Source: Clostridia bacterium
GTDB lineage: Bacteria; Bacillota; Peptococcia; Peptococcales; BICA1-8
Direction of reading: 5' to 3'
NCBI GenBank assembly: GCA_030154225.1
Contig: JASKKI010000006.1
Location: 1 to 60,584 of the forward strand
DNA length: 60,584 nt
Position numbers and translations under genes: made by a program. The stretch's first letter is position 1. Each line of letters opens with the position of its first letter. The notes beneath the pieces were generated by a model. That model saw nothing but the letters and a program-made list of their open reading frames with translations, made no database searches and was not told where the DNA came from. This document shows positions 58,894 to 60,584 of this stretch, piece by piece.

Positions 58894-60255
58894 TTAACCA
58901 ATAATACCCAAACCATTTAGTATTACAAAACCAATCACAATAGGAGCTACTATTTTAACAATAAAATTCCAAATAGGTACCCAAACGCCTGTAAACTGAC
59001 CATTATTTGTTACTTCTGCATTGGCTTTATTAAATTTCCAAACATAAGCAACAAATAGACAAATTAAGAGTCCACCGACACTCAGTAAGAAATCAGTTAA
59101 TGCTCCCAAGAAATCCATTAAATTTAAAGCACCTTTCCCAGGGAAGACTATAGTAAAGTCACTCCATAATCCATTGGATAAGGAACAAGCAACTCCTATT
59201 AAAGTTATAAGTGTTCCTACAACAATTGCCGCATTTTTTCTACTCCAACCAAGTTGGTCTTTAAGATAAGCAACTACACACTCTAAAATAGAAATTGATG
59301 AAGTAAGAGCAGCAAAACATAATAAAATAAAGAAAATGGCAGCAAATAATGCACCTAAAGGCATTTTATCAAATACGGACGGTAAAGTAGCAAATACCAG
59401 TCCCGCCCCCCCAGCTGGATCCATACCAACAGCAAATAATGCCGGGAAAATAGCAAAACCTGCTAGTATAGCAATAAGTGTATCTAAAGATGCCACTGTT
59501 AAAGCCGAAGAAGGTAAATTTTCTTTTTTTGATAGATAACTACCATAGGTAATCATGGTTCCCATTCCCAAACTTAATGAAAAGAAAGCCTGTCCTAGAG
59601 CTGATAAAATTACAGAACCATTAATTTTAGAAAAATCGGGATTTAAAAGAAATTTCAAACCTGCACTAGAGCCTGGTAAAGTAACACCCCGGATAATAAG
59701 TAATAATAAAATTATAAATATTACAGGCATTAATACCTTGCTCCATTTTTCAATACCACCTTGGATACCTAAAATTACAATAATTATGGTTAAAGCCATA
59801 AATACAACTTGCCATAATATAGGTTGTAAAGGATTAGTTATAAAGTTCACAAAACTTTCCATTGTTAAATTTGTTAAAGGAGTACTTACTGACTTAAAAG
59901 TATAAGCAATTGTCCACCCACCAACAACTCCATAAAATGATAAAATTACAAAGGCGGAAAAAACACCTAATGCACCTGTAATCCACCAGGGAGTTCCAGG
60001 AGCAAGCTTCTTAAAAGAACCTATTGCATCCAGACCACCTGCCCGTCCAATTGCAAACTCAGCTAACATAACTGATAAACCTATAAATAATACCGCTAAC
60101 AAATATACAAAAATGAAAGCTGCTCCGCCGTTTTCTCCAGCTAGATAAGGAAATCTCCATATATTTCCTAGACCAATAGCAGAACCTGCTGCTGCAAAGA
60201 TAAAACCTATCTTAGAACCCCAGCTTTCCCTTTGTACTGAACCGTTATTCTCCAC
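58894..60255 (-). CDS. Sodium-dependent transporter, SNF (NSS) family
   Basis: 453 aa with about 11-12 transmembrane helices. 'GSAIGLGNIWRFPYLAGENGG' (about 22-42, quoted in part) is the NSS sodium/substrate motif of helix 1, and 'FFSLSLGMGTMITYGSYLSK' marks helix 6/7. Amino acid import with Na+ is the family activity; the substrate cannot be assigned. GTG start at 60255 with GGGAGGG upstream. A second transporter of the same family lies upstream, cut by the window end. Confidence 0.93.
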   Translation of the reverse strand: MENNGSVQRESWGSKIGFIFAAAGSAIGLGNIWRFPYLAGENGGAAFIFVYLLAVLFIGLSVMLAEFAIGRAGGLDAIGSFKKLAPGTPWWITGALGVFSAFVILSFYGVVGGWTIAYTFKSVSTPLTNLTMESFVNFITNPLQPILWQVVFMALTIIIVILGIQGGIEKWSKVLMPVIFIILLLLIIRGVTLPGSSAGLKFLLNPDFSKINGSVILSALGQAFFSLSLGMGTMITYGSYLSKKENLPSSALTVASLDTLIAILAGFAIFPALFAVGMDPAGGAGLVFATLPSVFDKMPLGALFAAIFFILLCFAALTSSISILECVVAYLKDQLGWSRKNAAIVVGTLITLIGVACSLSNGLWSDFTIVFPGKGALNLMDFLGALTDFLLSVGGLLICLFVAYVWKFNKANAEVTNNGQFTGVWVPIWNFIVKIVAPIVIGFVILNGLGIIG

Positions 60256-60305
60256 TAAAATCCCTCCCCCTGTGGTGTTAAAAATTAATTTGTGTGGAGT
60301 GTATT

Positions 60306-60334
60306 ATATTACTGCTTTAATAATACCTGTTCAA
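60306..60334 (-). promoter_or_regulatory. Likely promoter of the SNF transporter gene
   Basis: TTGAAC at 60329-60334, 17-bp spacer, TAATAT at 60306-60311 on the minus strand, 51 bp before the start codon. Confidence 0.5.
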
Positions 60335-60400
60335 TTACTATTTAACAATAGGTAAATATTTAACATTTAAAATATTTTTAAATAATTGTTTTTTAAAATT

Positions 60401-60430
60401 AAAAAAACTGCACATAATTGTGCAGTTTTT
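60401..60430 (-). terminator. Terminator of the partial SNF gene at the window end
   Basis: Stem AAAAACTGCACA/TGTGCAGTTTTT with a short loop and a T run on the minus strand. Confidence 0.88.
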
Positions 60431-60451
60431 ACAGTTTTTCAAATTTTTTAT

Positions 60452-60584
60452 TTAAAACTTCAATAATCCAACACCATTTAAGAACACCACAGCTATAGCG
60501 ATGGGAGCTAAATATCTACATAAGAACATGAAGATGTTCAAATAAGATACTGAAAGTTCTCCTTTGTTGGATAATTCCTCTTGT
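60452..60584 (-). CDS. Sodium-dependent transporter C-terminus (partial, SNF family)
   Basis: 44 codons open to the window edge on the minus strand, ending 'LAPIAIAVVFLNGVGLLKF'. The pattern parallels the C-terminus of the neighbouring transporter ('VAPIVIGFVILNGLGIIG'), so this is the last helix of a paralogue arranged in tandem. The rest is outside the window. Similarity across this short region is clear by eye. Confidence 0.75.
   Translation of the reverse strand, partial: QEELSNKGELSVSYLNIFMFLCRYLAPIAIAVVFLNGVGLLKF

Noticed and set aside
1-60584. CRISPR arrays, rRNA genes, prophage modules or toxin-antitoxin pairs
   Set aside because: No regularly spaced repeats, rRNA-like stretches, structural phage genes or recognisable toxin-antitoxin pairs were seen on either strand.

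Overview
The window is a low-GC, gene-dense chromosomal segment of an endospore-forming, most likely anaerobic member of the Clostridia (Firmicutes). The evidence is a dense set of sporulation genes (spoIVA, spoIIP, spmA, spmB, ytfJ, spoIIAA-spoIIAB-sigF, dacF, the spoVA cluster, spoIIM), the IspH-ribosomal protein S1 fusion typical of Clostridia, an HgdC-type acyl-CoA dehydratase activase group, and families such as YIEGIA, DUF3189 and DUF1614 that I know mainly from spore-forming Clostridia. I cannot assign a genus. Nearly every gene is on the minus strand; the plus-strand genes are few and short.

Layout from 1 to 60584. 1-700: remains of mobile DNA (a transposase end and a decayed tyrosine recombinase). 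755-831: tRNA-Pro with its own promoter and terminator. 881-4834: threonine/lysine-branch operon (ACT regulator, hom, thrB, lysC) behind a clear sigma-A promoter. 4967-9625: spoIVA, gpsA, plsY, der. 9640-14938: a DUF512 radical-SAM-like protein, then a poorly characterised sporulation-linked cluster (two DUF3189 proteins, a small YIEGIA partner, YIEGIA, SpoIIP, DUF1614). 15056-21515: fni, ispH-rpsA fusion, plsC, cmk, aroF, a TrpF-like small protein and HutP. 21624-28058: a small membrane protein, a BaiN/YhiN flavoprotein, then glcF-glcD and a lactate permease gene broken by a one-base frameshift. 28403-35447: small stress-like protein, rluB, spmB, spmA, ytfJ, DUF2953, scpB, scpA (preceded by a 19-codon leader ORF), a site-2 protease and a CCA-adding/poly(A) polymerase-type enzyme. 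35598-38614: a three-gene CoA-dehydratase-activase-like set. 38740-43070: spoVAC, spoVAD, spoVAEb, spoVAEa, spoVAF, with a GC-rich potentially pseudoknotted RNA between spoVAD and spoVAEb. 43146-50789: sigF, spoIIAB, spoIIAA, dacF, pdp, pnp, deoB, xerD. 50934-60584: ferredoxin and DUF4911 genes (plus strand), AGCS symporter, spoIIM, an uncharacterised protein, endonuclease Q-like protein, Nudix hydrolase, DUF3866, M20 peptidase, and two SNF-family sodium symporters (the second cut by the window end).

The gene order resembles the well-known Bacillus subtilis blocks spoIIM-xerD-drm-pupG-dacF-spoIIA-spoVA and scpAB-spmAB-rluB / cmk-rpsA-fni-der-gpsA-spoIVA, here brought together with metabolic insertions. 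Functionally, the window links forespore commitment (SpoIIA/SigF), engulfment (SpoIIM, SpoIIP), coat anchoring (SpoIVA), spore maturation (SpmAB) and dipicolinate transport/germination (SpoVA). The items I consider most worth a second look are the structured RNA inside the spoVA operon, the YIEGIA/DUF3189 cluster, the split acyl-CoA dehydratase activase set, the coupled leader ORF before scpA, and the lactate permease frameshift.
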